Shown here: piece by piece, positions 44,048-56,306 of the stretch
Numbering within the stretch: the first letter of the stretch is position 1
How the letters are laid out: each line of letters starts with the position of its first letter
Source of the DNA: Terfezia claveryi
Taxonomy: Eukaryota; Ascomycota; Pezizomycetes; Pezizales; Pezizaceae
Length of the DNA stretch: 64,000 nt
Direction: 5' to 3'
Assembly: GCA_015179025.1 (NCBI GenBank)
Contig: WHUX01000131.1
Coordinates: 62,001 to 126,000 of the forward strand
Made by a program: the position numbers and the translations under genes
The notes under the pieces: model-generated
Database searches by the model: none
Told to the model about the DNA's origin: nothing
Seen by the model: only the letters and a program-made list of their open reading frames with translations

Positions 44048-46075
44048 TCACTCCCCCTCCCCCTCCATCTCCCTCATTAACCTCCTCGCCTCCTCCCCCA
44101 CCATCAAAAACCTTTCTGCTCCCTCTCCCCTCCCAAGACCAAGGACATCCTCATACACGCGTAGTACCTCCTCTATTAGTATTTCCCCTTGCAGGGATAG
44201 ATCTAGGGGGAGGTCAGATATAGTGATGAGGTTGCTCGAGGAGTCGGAAAAGGTGGGGGAAGTGGAGGACATAGTTGAGGGGAAAGTTGGGGGATGGGCA
44301 TATTGCGTGTAGAGGAGTTTATATATGACTTCTGGGATCAGATTTGAGGGATGAATTTCAGATTGCTGCTCTGTTGGTAATGGTGATGAAGGTAATTGAG
44401 CTGCAGCAACCCTGTCTAGGACCTTCTTCACCGAATTATCAAGGACTAGGTATGCCTTTTCGATTTCTTCGCTCCTCTCCTCCACCTCTGTCTCCTGACT
44501 AAGTAATATCCCCGCATAGAGCAAACTCTTCCCAGTCGGACATTCCCCCGGTGAACTCGCCCTCGCAAGAATATATACTGGCATCCCCTTCTTCTCCTCA
44601 AAAACTGCCAGTACACATCCCCCAGGTGTAATCCTCTCATCCGCATATTTCGGTTTAAACAGGACCTCCAAGGGATGGTCAATAATATATATCCCCCTCG
44701 CCATCCTCTTCATCCCACTCCTAACATTGTCCACAGATGGTGATGATAATGGTAGATCCCATCGCCCACCAACTACACATGACGCGGTGACTTTCTCGTC
44801 TGTAGATAACGTTGCTTCCCATTTCCCTTCCTCAGTAGGTGAGGGGGATAAGCTCGTTACTCCTCGAGCGAGGGCGTTGACCGCCCCAGCTACCGCTGCG
44901 CCCCGGGAAAATACCTGGCACATTTCAGCAGCGCCGCCGTAGCTGATTAATAATGCAGAAGCGCTTCTTGCGTCCGGGATTCTCCCGAGGGAGGAGAGGT
45001 GGTTGGATAAGCGGGGGAGGGCGAGAGAAAGGAGGGTTTCTGAAGGGCTGGTAGGGAGAAGGGTGAGGGCATGGATATGGGAGATTAGGCGCGGTGGGAG
45101 AGGGAAAGCAGTGGCTAGGAAGCCGTAGAGGGTGGTGCTTGGGGGGGGTGGTGTGGTAGTGGAGTGGGATTGGAGGTAGCGGAGGAAGGAGGCGAGGGTG
45201 GTACGGTGGGTGTCGGTTAAGGAGGGGTCCCATGCGATGTCTTCGAATGTGCAGGGGGTTTCTTTAAGGATGGGTGGAGAAGTTGTTTTAGCTGCCGTCG
45301 GGGGTACTGTGCGGAGAGTAGTTGTAGATGCAGCTGTAGATGTAGCTGAGGCCGTTTCCGTTGTTGATGATGTAGTAGACGATGCTGCTGTGGAATTATC
45401 TCCCACCTCTGTCCCCGGTGCAGCACTCCCTCCCTCTTCAACCATTTTCTTCCCTCTTCCCTTATTCCACCCTGCTTTTACCTTCATCCCCGCCTTGGCA
45501 ATTTTCACCGCCGCCCCAGCCATCACCTCTCCTAGCACCGCAGCCTCACTACTTCCATCTCCCTCCCTCCTCTCCTCCTCATAAACCCACCAAGCCCCAA
45601 CAGCCTGCCACACAAACCCCCCTGTCATCTCTGCATTCCTCAATACCTCCAGCAACTTATCATGCCAATAAACCACATTTGGCGTCAGCGTCAATGTGTA
45701 TCCTCTCCAGGCTTTATACCCATCACTCGTGGGAAAGTGGAACTCGTCTCGCCAGATTCTGGCATGGGAGAAGGGTAGTGGCCGGGAGCTGGAGGAATTG
45801 ACTTGAGATACCCATTCATCGCATTCGAAAAGGTGTGCGAAGCAGGTTTCAGAGGAGCCGTAGTAGCTATTATAATCGAGTTGGAGGACTTTTTTGTTGG
45901 CACGGGAGAGGGCGCTGTATGGATGTAATGTTCAGCCGCTGAATGTTACAACCGGGGGAGATGCTGTGAGGGGAGGGACATACCAGGCGAGAAGAGACTG
46001 CTTGAGCCCAGTGCCGAAGATGAGTACGTCCCAGGGCTCGTTGGGGAGGGGCTCTACTGGGGGCGGAGGGGACAT
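44048..46075 (-). CDS. MRS6: Rab escort protein (REP), geranylgeranyltransferase component A
   Basis: REP presents newly made Rab/Ypt GTPases to geranylgeranyltransferase II and delivers the prenylated Rab to membranes. Two exons: 45984-46075 and 44048-45914 with a 69-nt intron (GTATGT...ATACAG); 652 aa. The N-terminus has the GDI/REP dinucleotide-fold signature [16 protein letters not shown] (residues 15-30) followed by [14 protein letters not shown]. Later blocks are [34 protein letters not shown] (conserved region 3B type) and [12 protein letters not shown] Ser/Thr/Ala-rich insertion (about residues 195-240) is typical of REPs and absent from GDIs. It is longer than RabGDI (about 450 aa), supporting REP. 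The C-terminal 100 residues are acidic and conserved weakly. It is divergent from DPH3, with 173 bp between the start codons. Confidence 0.9.
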
Positions 46076-46248
46076 GGCGATTTGATGTGGTACTGGTTGT
46101 TGTCTTAAGCTCCGGCTCGAGCCGGCGTTGGTGGGGCAAAACGCTAATTCCGAAAAGGCCTAGCACGGGCTGCAACTTTATATTCCCAATCCTTTCAACT
46201 TTTCCTGAGCAACATCCCCTCGCAACAGCACAGCGCAACACACCCATC
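46076..46248. promoter_or_regulatory. Shared MRS6-DPH3 divergent promoter
   Basis: The two start codons are 173 bp apart on opposite strands, so both 5' UTRs and promoters must lie here. No TATA box is evident. Confidence 0.6.
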
Positions 46249-46577
46249 ATGTCCGAAGAAGACTCCATCTACGACCAAATCGAGATCGAAGACATGACCT
46301 TCGACCCCAGTCTCCAGCTGTACCATTACCCCTGTCCCTGCGGTGATCGCTTTGAAATCTCCATCTACGATCTCCAAGACGGAGAGGACGTTGCGGTGTG
46401 CCCGAGTTGTTCGTTGATGATTAAGGTTATCTTTGAGCCGGTGAGTAATTTGTACTAACAAATAACCTGCATCGGGGCTAAACTTGTTATCAGGAGGACC
46501 TGGAGGAGAACTTGAAAAAGGTGCTGGCGGAGGTGCCGGCGGTGATGAGTGGGGCGCCGGTGGCGGTTTCGGCTTGA
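46249..46577 (+). CDS. DPH3: Diphthamide biosynthesis protein 3 (Kti11), CSL zinc finger
   Basis: Dph3/Kti11 is a small electron carrier that feeds the Dph1-Dph2 radical enzyme in diphthamide synthesis on eEF2 and supports Elongator-dependent tRNA wobble modification. Two exons, 46249-46440 and 46494-46577, with GTGAGT...ATCAG between them; 91 aa. The CSL-type zinc finger is complete: Cys29 and Cys31 in YPCPCGDRF and Cys51 and Cys54 in [12 protein letters not shown], a CxC...CxxC arrangement. [20 protein letters not shown] is a family hallmark. The C-terminal extension ([18 protein letters not shown]) is longer than in yeast. Confidence 0.95.
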
Positions 46578-47749
46578 GTGCATTTACTTGGGCTGTAGGA
46601 AGAGGAGGAGGTAAAAGTGAGAAGGGAATGGTCTGAGAAGAGGGGGGCCTAAGGACTAAAAGGAGGAACACTGTCGATTAGACCGTGCAAACCCAGCATG
46701 GAACCCGTAACTGCATCCACCATGTTCGTCTACACCATCTGCGAATCGACCACAAGCGACAATCTCATACACCTGAAGGGGCGCTTCTCACCTCACTGCC
46801 ATAGTTTCGACTACGCATCCACTGAGCCACCACTAAATATTGCAGAGGTATGCGGTGCGACATCACCCATTACCAGCAGACGACAATCGTCGAAACTGAT
46901 CGCACAGGGAGAGTTCCAAACCCACTTAGACCGACACTCCAAACCCACTCGGACCGAGGGCACCATCAACACTACCCTCCCTAAGTATCTTCAAGCTCCA
47001 ATACCTCTCCCCCCCTTCCGGTGGCCAAACTATTTGTTTCTGTACACTCTAAACATCCACTTCCTTGCACCAGTCCAGTCTAGTCAGAAACTCTTCTGTA
47101 TAGCCTTCTTATCTCCTTTCATACTCGACTTAGTGCAAGCTCTCTCGAGCGACCTTCTTTCATAAGAAATCCTGACACCAAAATATGTACATCTACTACT
47201 TAAGAGATAATGTGTTTACCGTACGGTAAGGGTTTGGTCTAGTGTGCTTGGGTTTGATCCGGGAATCATTTACCCTCAACTGAAATGACATTCTGGCTGG
47301 CTCTATTGCACAATGGCGTCCCCATTTTTCCTTTAAACTTGTTCCCTTTTTAAGTACTAATTACTCTCTATAAAAGCAACTTTATGCCATAGAACACCAG
47401 TGACCATTCGGACAATTAAACATACGTAGGCTATACCGTACCCTGAACCACAATCCAGCAAAGGGAAATTTAAACCACAACAGAATATAAACAAAACGAA
47501 TGTACCATAAACCAAGACAGCATATATATATATATCTGCAGTCCTCCCGGAAACGTCCCAATAACCCTCCATGCTCTATCCATGCTCTATCTTATTATCG
47601 GTAAACGGACCGCCCATAAACGCATTTCTGAAAGACAATTCAAACCCCATGCAATACACTTCTAATGCAACTCATGATAAGTTATTCACTCACCAGTTAT
47701 AAACAAAACGCTCTTCTCAAAGAACCGACAATCATCGCCCCAACTTAGG
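46578..47749. other. Spacer between DPH3 and AMA1
   Basis: A 155-codon frame (46698-47165) lacks domain or codon support. Otherwise I see nothing; the right part should hold the 3' UTR of AMA1. Confidence 0.35.
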
Positions 47750-50350
47750 TCAGCGAATTGTTTCTCCCCCATCCTTCTCAATACCTTCTAACCCCTCGAG
47801 TATATCACTTCCACCAAGTACTCCTCTCCAGCCTATAACCCCCTTCCGACAGTCACTCCACACCTCATGGAACCTGACAGTCTCGTCACTTGCTGCCACG
47901 ACGATACATCCATCACTATGCCTTTGCAAGCCCTTCCTACGGTCTATGCCCGGAACAGCTGTGCCTCTGCCAGACCTTGTACGCCGTCTTCTTAGGGAAG
48001 CAGCTTGTGCGGCGGATGAAGAGTTTCTTGTCCCTTCAGATGCTCGTCGTTCTCGTTGAGGCCCCGTTTCTGGTATTCGGGGGGCAGCCCTTCCTCTGCT
48101 ACGGCTGCGGCTATCTGTGTTTGTTCTGGCTGCCGTAGTCGTTGGTATGGCAGTGTCCATGAGGGTACTTGTATCAGCAGGTCTTCCTCTTGGAGGCTCC
48201 ACGCCATTGATGACGCCAACATCGCCAGAGTTATTTGTAGATAAAGCTGCCCTATTCCTGATACTCAGTGTTCCCCGGGACAGCATCTGCCTTTCCAAAC
48301 CTACCCAATCCTCATCTGATCCTTCCTCTGACATATATCCATCTACATCGTCATATGTTTCCTCGGTATTACTATCTTCAATGGGCCCACCTGGGTACCC
48401 AACTGCATATAGTGCACGCATATCTTCACCCCACGGAATAGCCGCCACTTGCCTGCACTCTGGCCAACTGAACACAGCAATACGAATAGGATGATCTGGA
48501 TTCGCATAACCAAAAGTAGCTGCTATTTCTCTATGTGAATTGCTCCACAACAAGCTAGTGACTTGGGCAGAGACATTGATGGTGGCGAGACATGCTCCAG
48601 AGTATGTGTGATAGAAGTGAATGCATCTGTCATTCGAGCCCCCTCCTATAGACACATGTTAGCGGTAATATCGTCTCGAAAGGAAGACTTCTTACCAGTA
48701 GCAAGTAGAGTGCGTTGCCAAGGGCAGAATGCCATAGCTTTCACTGCAGCTCCATGGGTCCATCTGTATTTCCCTCTTTCTCTTTTCAGTCTCGACTCTC
48801 TAGACTCATCAGGCAAAGATGGCGCGAATATATCTTCAACATTGAAAAGACAGGCAACATTGTCGTTACCACCAGTAGCAAACTGGCTGCCATCCCCACT
48901 CCATGCTAAGCCACAGATCTGTTGCGTGTGAGCAATGATCTTTTTTAAGAGCCTAACCTTGGCGCCCCCAGCTTCAGTTCTCCTGTCACTCGTATCAGGA
49001 GGAGTAGCGTCAGACCACAAGAGTGTGTAATAATAAATGACGCCCATTTCATCTCCAACAAGTAAATCTTCACAATCGACCCATGAGTTTGACAGCCTCG
49101 GAAGCATCTCCTGATCGGTTGCGCTAACCGCTGTAAAAGAAGCATCCCAGCGTTTTTGAAGGGTAGGCCTCCAACTAATACAAGCTACACCAGCTGTATG
49201 CATCCGCTCAATTCTGGGTTTTGCTTCACCTGGCTTCCAGAGACAGAGATTCCCATCAATCCTTCCAATGGCAAGGATATTTTTCTTGCTAGCTGTACTG
49301 GAGAATGCAAGAGAAGTAACATGGCTTGTCGACCATTGCTCAAAAGGCGTGGCCCCGGTGCTCTCTGTCCAGGTATAAACATCCGAATGAAGCCCAACGG
49401 CAAGAGAGTGAGTCACTGCGGAGTAGGCAAGCAGAGAGCAGTAATAGTCATCTCGAAGGCCAGGAGCGTCGAGCACCCGAAACGGGGTGGTGGGAATGGT
49501 ACCATTCTTTATTAATGCTTGAGGACTCACTGCTTTCTTTTGTGGACTCATATTATCTTTCGAAATGTCAGTGAAAGAGTATACAGCCAATGCAGGGATA
49601 CACACAATTTTCTCTTCCACGAGACCAAATATCTACGGTGGCAGCTGCAGCTTTCCCAACCGGCTCTCGTACGAAGCTCAAAACCTTTGCACACCGATCG
49701 ACTCCAAGTGCCGCCGCCAGCCGCATCTCATGGCGCTCTCTCTCAACTTCAGGACTTTCTTGATCACCAAAGACATTAATGTTTACCTCTGTACCCCTCG
49801 AGCTTCCAGCGCCCACATAAATAGCTCTTCCAGCAGCCGTAATCCTACTGACTTGAATTCTTGGAGACCTGTAATTTGGGGGTGATGAAAGAGACGGGGG
49901 GGATGAAGAGCGGCCACGGCCGAAGACATCAATTCCAATTGATCTCCGAAGAAGTTTTTCCTCTGGAGAAAGTTGTGACAGAGGTGTTGACATGCGGAAT
50001 GCATTGATTGAGTGACTACTTGGAATAAACCTGTCTGGCGATATCCTTGTCTTTAATCTAGATTTCGATAAATCTGGCGTCTTGTAGTATCCAGAGCCCC
50101 CCTGTAATGCGGGACATTGCGGTGTAATATGAATGTTGGCAAAAGTAGGTGGAATTGGATATATCATATTGGGGGCAGGGAGAAGCCGCTCTGACTGAAA
50201 ATGAGAGAGTGGAGCAACACCAGGTGGAGGGTGAGCCGGAACATGCGGCAGACGCAACGTTTCTCGTGGAGAATTGTTCAACGATGGTCTTATAGACTCT
50301 GGCAGAGGAATGGGTATTGGATCAATTAAATCCGTCATGAGTGAGGGCAT
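47750..50350 (-). CDS. AMA1: Meiosis-specific APC/C activator (Cdc20/Cdh1 family)
   Basis: Ama1 binds the anaphase-promoting complex and directs ubiquitination of substrates during meiosis and spore formation. Three exons: 49606-50350, 48696-49556 and 47750-48645, 833 aa. The N-terminal half is disordered, Ser/Pro-rich, with a C-box DRFIP (residues 106-110) followed by SPEEKLLRRS, typical of this branch. A WD40 propeller then begins near FRVLDAPGLRDDYYCSLLAY and runs through SGDGSQFATGGNDN, TGGGSNDRCIHF (across intron 2) and VTSLLWSNSHREIAATFG. The chain ends in Ile-Arg, the IR tail that docks on APC3. Blade 6-7 carries a long Ser/Arg/acidic insertion (about residues 660-780). The first intron was placed at GTGTGT with acceptor GAAAG because it keeps phase and has a CTGAC branch point; GTAGAT with CAAAAG is an alternative. 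Confidence 0.85.
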
Positions 50351-51508
50351 AGTGAGTGTAAGCCTGCTTGGAGTCTATGAGTGTATTCAGGAGCCTATAC
50401 TTAAAAAAATTAGTCAGCCAACTTATAATTTTACGTTCAATTATACAATAGAACCCACCGGACGAGCTCAATGGCCTTGATATTTCCGCCGACCCTAGCC
50501 CTGTGCTAGGCTAGTTGAAAGTAGAGAATGAACGAAAGGACGGTGAGGAGGAGAATGTTCAAGGCTGTTGGAAAGAAAAGAAGGTATATCACACAATGTC
50601 CCCCCACTTCATACCGTCTTTGGCCGTATGTCAAGGCCAGTTCAAGCTGAGCAGCCGTTGGATTCAGCCTGCTGGTGTAGAGTATTGGTGACAATGTGAA
50701 GATGGTTACACATGAACCAAGTCACCCTGGCTGTTATTTCAAATGACACCAGGAAGCAGTCGAGCTCCACTACGAGACAGGGGGAGAGAAAGGTGATGCT
50801 GCGGAGAGAGAGGAAAAGTGGTGATATAAAGATGTAAAGAGGTGATTCAGGAAGTATGGACCCAATGTCCAAAAGAGGACACATGTGTAGCGCATTTCCT
50901 AAACTGGAAATATTTGCACCTCGTCATGCCAAGATATCGGCCTCTGATGACTGCGTCATGACCAGGGCCTCTTCCACTAACCATTGAGCACAGCACTTCT
51001 CCTATTGCCTTATGAACATCAAATTGGATGAATGATGGGGTATTGACTTTGATGTGTTATAATGACAACCGAAGTAGCTGGCTTTCCAGAACCCCGCCAG
51101 CGTTCATTCCTGACAGAATCTGCCGAAGCTTTGTATTCGTGAATAGGAGCATTGTGGCATTGAGACCTTGATGACTTGATGAAGACACTTCCAAGTGCCA
51201 ACCAGACAAGTAGGCTTTCAATGTGGCAGAGTGATAGTGCTTTTGTGGAAGCTGTGTTGTTGGTTTGTTTCGCTGAGATATTTGTTTGAGCTATCATATG
51301 TAATGTAGATACTTAGGTAACATAATCAATATCCGGGATTAGCAAAGCTCCCCCGCCAAGCCGAAGCATCCCCATTACATAACCGCTCCCCTTGCGATGT
51401 GATTGGCCCAACCCACCAACCAGCAGCTATGCACGTGACGAACTCCCCATTCTCTCAGGCCGGCGTCCCACAAGCAGCACCAGCCATATATACCCCGACC
51501 CTCTCAGC
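50351..51508. other. Spacer between divergent AMA1 and VMA13
   Basis: Contains both promoters; no gene, repeat or structured element recognised. Confidence 0.4.
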
Positions 51509-53063
51509 ATGTCCCTCGAGCGCCAGCCATATGAAGAGCTCTGCTCAAATATCCGAGCCCGTCCAATTGGCTGGGACGGCTATCACCGAGCGCAAATCAT
51601 CACCGCCGACGAGGTCGAGAAGATCAAGGCCATAGACAAGGTGCCTTTAGAACGGCGCATAGAGATTGTCAAGAAATATCCCGAGGCGTATGCAAAGCTG
51701 TTTTTGGGAGATGGGACAGAAGGCTCTGGCATCCTAGGGAGAACAGCAGGGAGTAGAGGTGGAGCAGATACTAGCATCATTCAGTACATTCTGGTATTAA
51801 TGGGTGATTTGCTTGAGAGTACGTTGGAGCTGTATCCTGATGTACAAAGGGGTGAGCCACTGATTCCCTGAGCTATAGGTATACCTGAATTCGCAGACGC
51901 TCTCCTCTCCGTGCCCCACCTATACAGCAACCTCCTTCCACTCCTCTCTCACACAGACACCACTGTACCAGTTTTTACCTCCAAGGTCCTTACTACCTTA
52001 CTATCCGTTTCTCTGAAGCATACCAATAGCCAAGGTGCACCTCTGGAAGACACCCAGACCGCCCTCCCGACATACCTATCATACCTTGCGACACTCATGA
52101 AATCCAACGACACCTACCTGCAGGATGTCGCAGTTCAGAGCTACGTCAGCTTGCTCCGGAGTAGCTACGCAAGGATCACGTTCTGGAATGCCGGTGAGGA
52201 GGGATTGCGGCCATTGATTAGCATTTTGGAAACAGCTGCTGGTGGGAATGGCAGTAACTACGGGAACATGACCAACTTGGGGAACCTTATCCAAGGAGGC
52301 GTTAGTTTACAGCTCCTTTATCACATCCTACTCGTCATCTGGGAGCTCACGTTCGAAGAAGCCATTGCCGAGGAGATCCACCCGTGAGTTCCCCTATTCT
52401 TCCCAAATTCTACTTCCATACCTCTAACAACTTCCTCCTAGTATATACGACCTAATACCTACCCTGACCCAAATTCTCCGCTCATCGCTCAAGGAAAAAA
52501 TCGCCCGCATCACCACCTCTATCCTATACAACCTTGCCTCTAAAGCCCCCAGCATCAACCTCCCCCCTCTCCTCGTCGTCAACGCTCTTCCCCTCCTCCG
52601 CTCCACCCAAAGCCGCTTCACATCCGACCCAGACCTCGCCTCTGACCTCAAATATCTGATCGAGACCCTCGAGAACTATCAAAGGAGCCAAACCACCTTT
52701 GACGAATACGCCGCCGAGGTTAGATCAGGTCATTTATCCTGGTCACCACCCCATACTAACACTGATTTCTGGAAGAAGAACGCAAGGAGAATTATTGAGG
52801 AGAATAATGGCGAGTTGATGAAGTGTCTTGGGAGAGCTTTGGGGTGTGGAGATGGGAATGCCCAGAGGGATAAGACTGTGTTGGCGGTCGCAGCGCATGA
52901 TGTGGGTGTGCTGGTTAGGGAGGTCCCAGAGAAGAGGAAGGCGTGGGAGAGTTTAAGCGTGAAAGCAAAATGTATGCAGTTGATGGCAAATTCGGACGCG
53001 AGTGTAAGGTTTGAGGCGTTGAATGCAGTGAGGGCGTTTTTGGAGCATGCTTTTTCGACTTGA
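51509..53063 (+). CDS. VMA13: V-type H+-ATPase subunit H
   Basis: Regulatory subunit H of the peripheral V1 sector; it activates ATP-driven proton pumping into the vacuole and blocks ATPase activity of free V1. Three exons: 51509-51851, 51897-52383 and 52442-53063, 483 aa. The protein is an all-helical ARM/HEAT-like solenoid. Recognisable blocks are IRARPIGWDGYHRAQIIT at the N-terminus, YILVLMGDLLE, ISILETAAGGN, LQLLYHILLVIWELTFEEAI, and the C-terminal domain SGHLSWSPPHTNTDFWKKNA, AAHDVGVLVREVP and KAKCMQLMANSDASVRFEAL. The first intron is 45 nt; an upstream AG would make it only 27 nt, so the CGCAG acceptor was chosen. Confidence 0.93.
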
Positions 53064-54204
53064 TAAGTGTTGGTTGGGGAATAAAAAGGGTGCTTTTTTG
53101 TGGCTTTGCTTAAGTCAGTCCTTATGGTTATGTTGTGTGCATATTACGTATATATTCCATTGATTATTATAAATGCGTCTTATGATCGTGGAAGGCTCAT
53201 GCATTAGTTTAGAATACCGCTCATCTGTTAGATATATTGATATTGAAGCTTCCACTTCCCTTTGATAAGAGACTACTCCATAGATTTAAAGGTAAAGAGG
53301 AGAGAGGGGGGGGGGGAAGAGAAGCAGGGCCAATTAGACGTGCAGAATATAAGAGACGGCAAGAGCTTTGGTCAATAATTTACGAGCTAGTCTGGATGTG
53401 CAGCGGACTTCCCGTGTGGAGCGGTAGATAATTCTTGGAATACCAACCTTAACGAACTATCGTATCCACACCGGCTTCATTTCCATTCCTGAACAAGGAA
53501 GGCTAAGGAAGGCCTTTTCTTCAATTAAGTTACTAGCCCTGTACATATATTCCCTTTCTGGGGAAACAACTTGTCTACCAAAGGGATAACTGACCTATTG
53601 GGTAACTTTCTTAAGAAGGTCCTTAGCTCGAGCAACCTGTACTTCATTAAGGAACGGACCCCTCTATTTTGAGCAAAGCTTACCTCCATTAGAGAGTATG
53701 CTCGTCCTATAATGAAGGTCAGAAAACTAGCTGGGTCAGAAAGTAAGTATGCTGAGGGAAGGGCAGCCATACAACAACTACATGAATTAAATTAATTACT
53801 GTCTTGGGCTGTGCAGCTCTATTACCCTGAACCCTTGTGCCCTCCGAAACATCAGCAAAAGTAAATATCTGCGTCTGAAGCTATGACGCTCTTTTACCGA
53901 TCTGACGCAAACTGTATCATACTTACCGATGTAACCCCCTTCTTGTACGCACTTAAAATCTCATTCTAATATTGCAGTTCACCTTCCGACATGAAATGGT
54001 CCCCTAGCATAAGCGCGACTGCGCTTGTTTTTCTATGGCACCTGCATTTTATGCATTTCCAAACACATATTTTATGGGAATATTCTCACTTATATAATCT
54101 AAACTAACTAAATACAGAACATAAACAACTAGCTATACACCCCAAAATCACGCCCAAATCGGTGCCATATCACTGTGCAGACAAGCCTAGTAAGTAATTA
54201 TCGA
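53064..54204. other. Gene-free stretch
   Basis: VMA13 3' flank. A minus-strand 81-codon frame at 53525-53770 has no recognisable domain. Confidence 0.35.
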
Positions 54205-54470
54205 GCAAATCAGCCTCGATACCCAGGTGCAAACAAGCCTGATATTAGCATCCAAATCAGCCTAGCCATCTCGTCCATAAGCCTAGAATTCGCCGAGCAA
54301 ATCAGCCTCGATATCCACGTGCAAATAAACCTCGAGATCCGCGTGTCCAATTCAGCCTGGATATCCGCCCAGAATTCATCGTCCAAATCAGCCTGGATAT
54401 CCACGTCCACATGAGCCCAGATACATATGAGTATCCAAATCAGCCTAGCCATCTCGTCGATATAAGTGAT
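54205..54470. repeat. Minisatellite, CAAATCAGCCTNGATATCC unit
   Basis: Eight or so imperfect units of about 25-35 bp built on CAAATCAGCCTCGATATCCA with CGTGC or CGTCC extensions; seen directly. Confidence 0.75.
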
Positions 54471-55552
54471 GTTTTGACGTACTCTGCGTACTGTTGCGCC
54501 GATAGATTCCCAGATTTAAAACCAAAATCTGCAACTGCAATGGTGAAATTTGCTCTGGTTATTTCTGCTTCAGCTCAGCTCTCTGGTGAATTCTCAAGCA
54601 ATTTCTCTAGGAGGTAGCCTCCCTGTTCTTTATAGAATATTTAGGGATTTTATGTTACCAGTTTGTTGAATTAAGGATCAATGCCTCAAGTTTTGTGAGC
54701 ACCGTGTCTAAGACGTCTGACTTGGTGACTGGATCGCTCTGCTGGGGCCTATCAGTCTCCGCCCGCCCGCCGAAAAAAAGTCTCCGCCCGCTCCACTCCT
54801 TCGAATATGTCAGAATCACACAAAGAGTGACCCACACCGTCCTCTATGTCCAGATCAATATCAATATCCCGAGGCACCATAGACTGTAACCGTGATTCCT
54901 GTAACGCTGATGCACGGTCAAACATTTGGATCCCATTCCGGACTAATTCCATTAAGTTTACGAGGTTATTGAGCAGAGGAATCAAGGGGGGAAGAGTGCG
55001 TATATTCAAAATAATAATGACAGAGTTATCTAGATATCGATATAGTCTTCATGCTATGGTCCTAGTACTCTGAAGAAAAACTTATTTTCCCCGAAATCCT
55101 GTCTCCTTATATGTAACCTTCTTTCCCTAATTGAGACCGGCTTCTTTGGGATCCCTGCTCTTTCCCTTGTTTCCTACCTACTGCAGAATTCAAACCGACC
55201 TATTCCAGCTCATGATCTTTATTCCATGGGTCGAGAATATTTTCAACATCCATTGCCCTCATCAACGGCGGTGAGCCCCATTCGCTCCCGATGAGACCGC
55301 TTCTGCAAGTGCAATGTATGTCTGGCCAGTATTGCATTAAATGGAAGCTCTTGTGTATCAGCGCTATGAATTCCCGTCATATGCAGGATCGTCATACAAA
55401 ATAATGTCATGTTCGGAATGCCTGTTCCGTAAATTCAAGCAATATTCGTGATATCTCAATGCTTCCTGAAGCACGTTCGCAGTGCTAAAGCTAACTCTTG
55501 GGGGAAAAGATGGTCATTGGTAGGCTATGGTGAGCTGAAGGCAAGCTCTATT
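54471..55552. other. Gene-free stretch
   Basis: No supported gene on either strand. A minus-strand frame at 54752-55009 is open for 85 codons but shows no domain. Confidence 0.35.
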
Positions 55553-55703
55553 GTATGCGGCTTAGATGGAAATAAGTGCAAGCCTCAAGGCAGCTTCATA
55601 GGCAGCAATAGCCTTCATATAAAAGCGTGAAGACTACATACAGTTAATTTTCAGAATAAAATCTAAAGCCGAGTTTAATGCCTTTGGATCATGTTGATTA
55701 CGC
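55553..55703 (-). repeat. Dispersed repeat, copy 2 (inverted)
   Basis: Complement of 41304-41443 over about 150 bp. A further short match continues the family at 55981-56000 (GCGCCTCAAGGTCCTAGCAA), after about 280 bp of extra sequence absent from copy 1. Confidence 0.7.
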
Positions 55704-56306
55704 CAGCGGTCACCCGACTCCTCAAAGTCCGTTCCAACGTAGGTTGTTCACATCATCGTCCGTAGCTGCTGTGCTCATCTGAATAGTTGGATTTGGAGGC
55801 TGGCCTGGACGTTGTGCATTTCTTCAGCGAGAAATTACCAAGTTTTCGGTATTGGTTTGACATGTCAATGAGATGAGAACGTATCACCACTACCACCTCT
55901 GTAGTAGCTGAGGAAGTTCCAGCAATCCTGTATTGTCAAACAATCTCTCTACACCCCAAGGGAAATATATCTACGAAATTGCGCCTCAAGGTCCTAGCAA
56001 CTTGCATTAACACGTGTTTACTGTACTTCCTGGGCTCGAATTCTTGCGCCTTAGCTGATTAAGTATGCATATAACCGCTAGGCACCCTTCGCAATCCCAA
56101 TACACAATAGCCATGCTCACAAGTGCCATGTCCATATGGTAGGAAGCAGCCAGAGATTCATGGTTGTTGCATGTATGCTACCTGGTGTTGCCTAATTTGG
56201 AAAGTCGTAATGACCGAATTACACTGATTAAGCCGTACCCGTGACTAGCGAGGCAAAAATATGTCTTGGCCCGGTCCGAATTTTTGATGACAGAGACCAA
56301 AAAAAT
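55704..56306. other. Gene-free stretch
   Basis: Spacer and IPI1 3' flank. It contains the detached end of the dispersed repeat near 55981. Confidence 0.4.

Noticed and set aside
44700..45801. Several plus-strand frames opposite MRS6
   Set aside because: Antisense shadows of the REP gene; Pro/Ser-rich composition mirrors Gly/Ala/Glu codons on the real strand.
46698..47165. A 155-codon ATG frame after DPH3
   Set aside because: No recognisable domain, uneven composition, no splice or promoter context; I could not support it as a gene.
51852..51878. A 27-nt first intron in VMA13 using the earlier AG
   Set aside because: Too short for spliceosomal splicing; the 45-nt intron ending CGCAG keeps frame and has a branch-like CTGAA.
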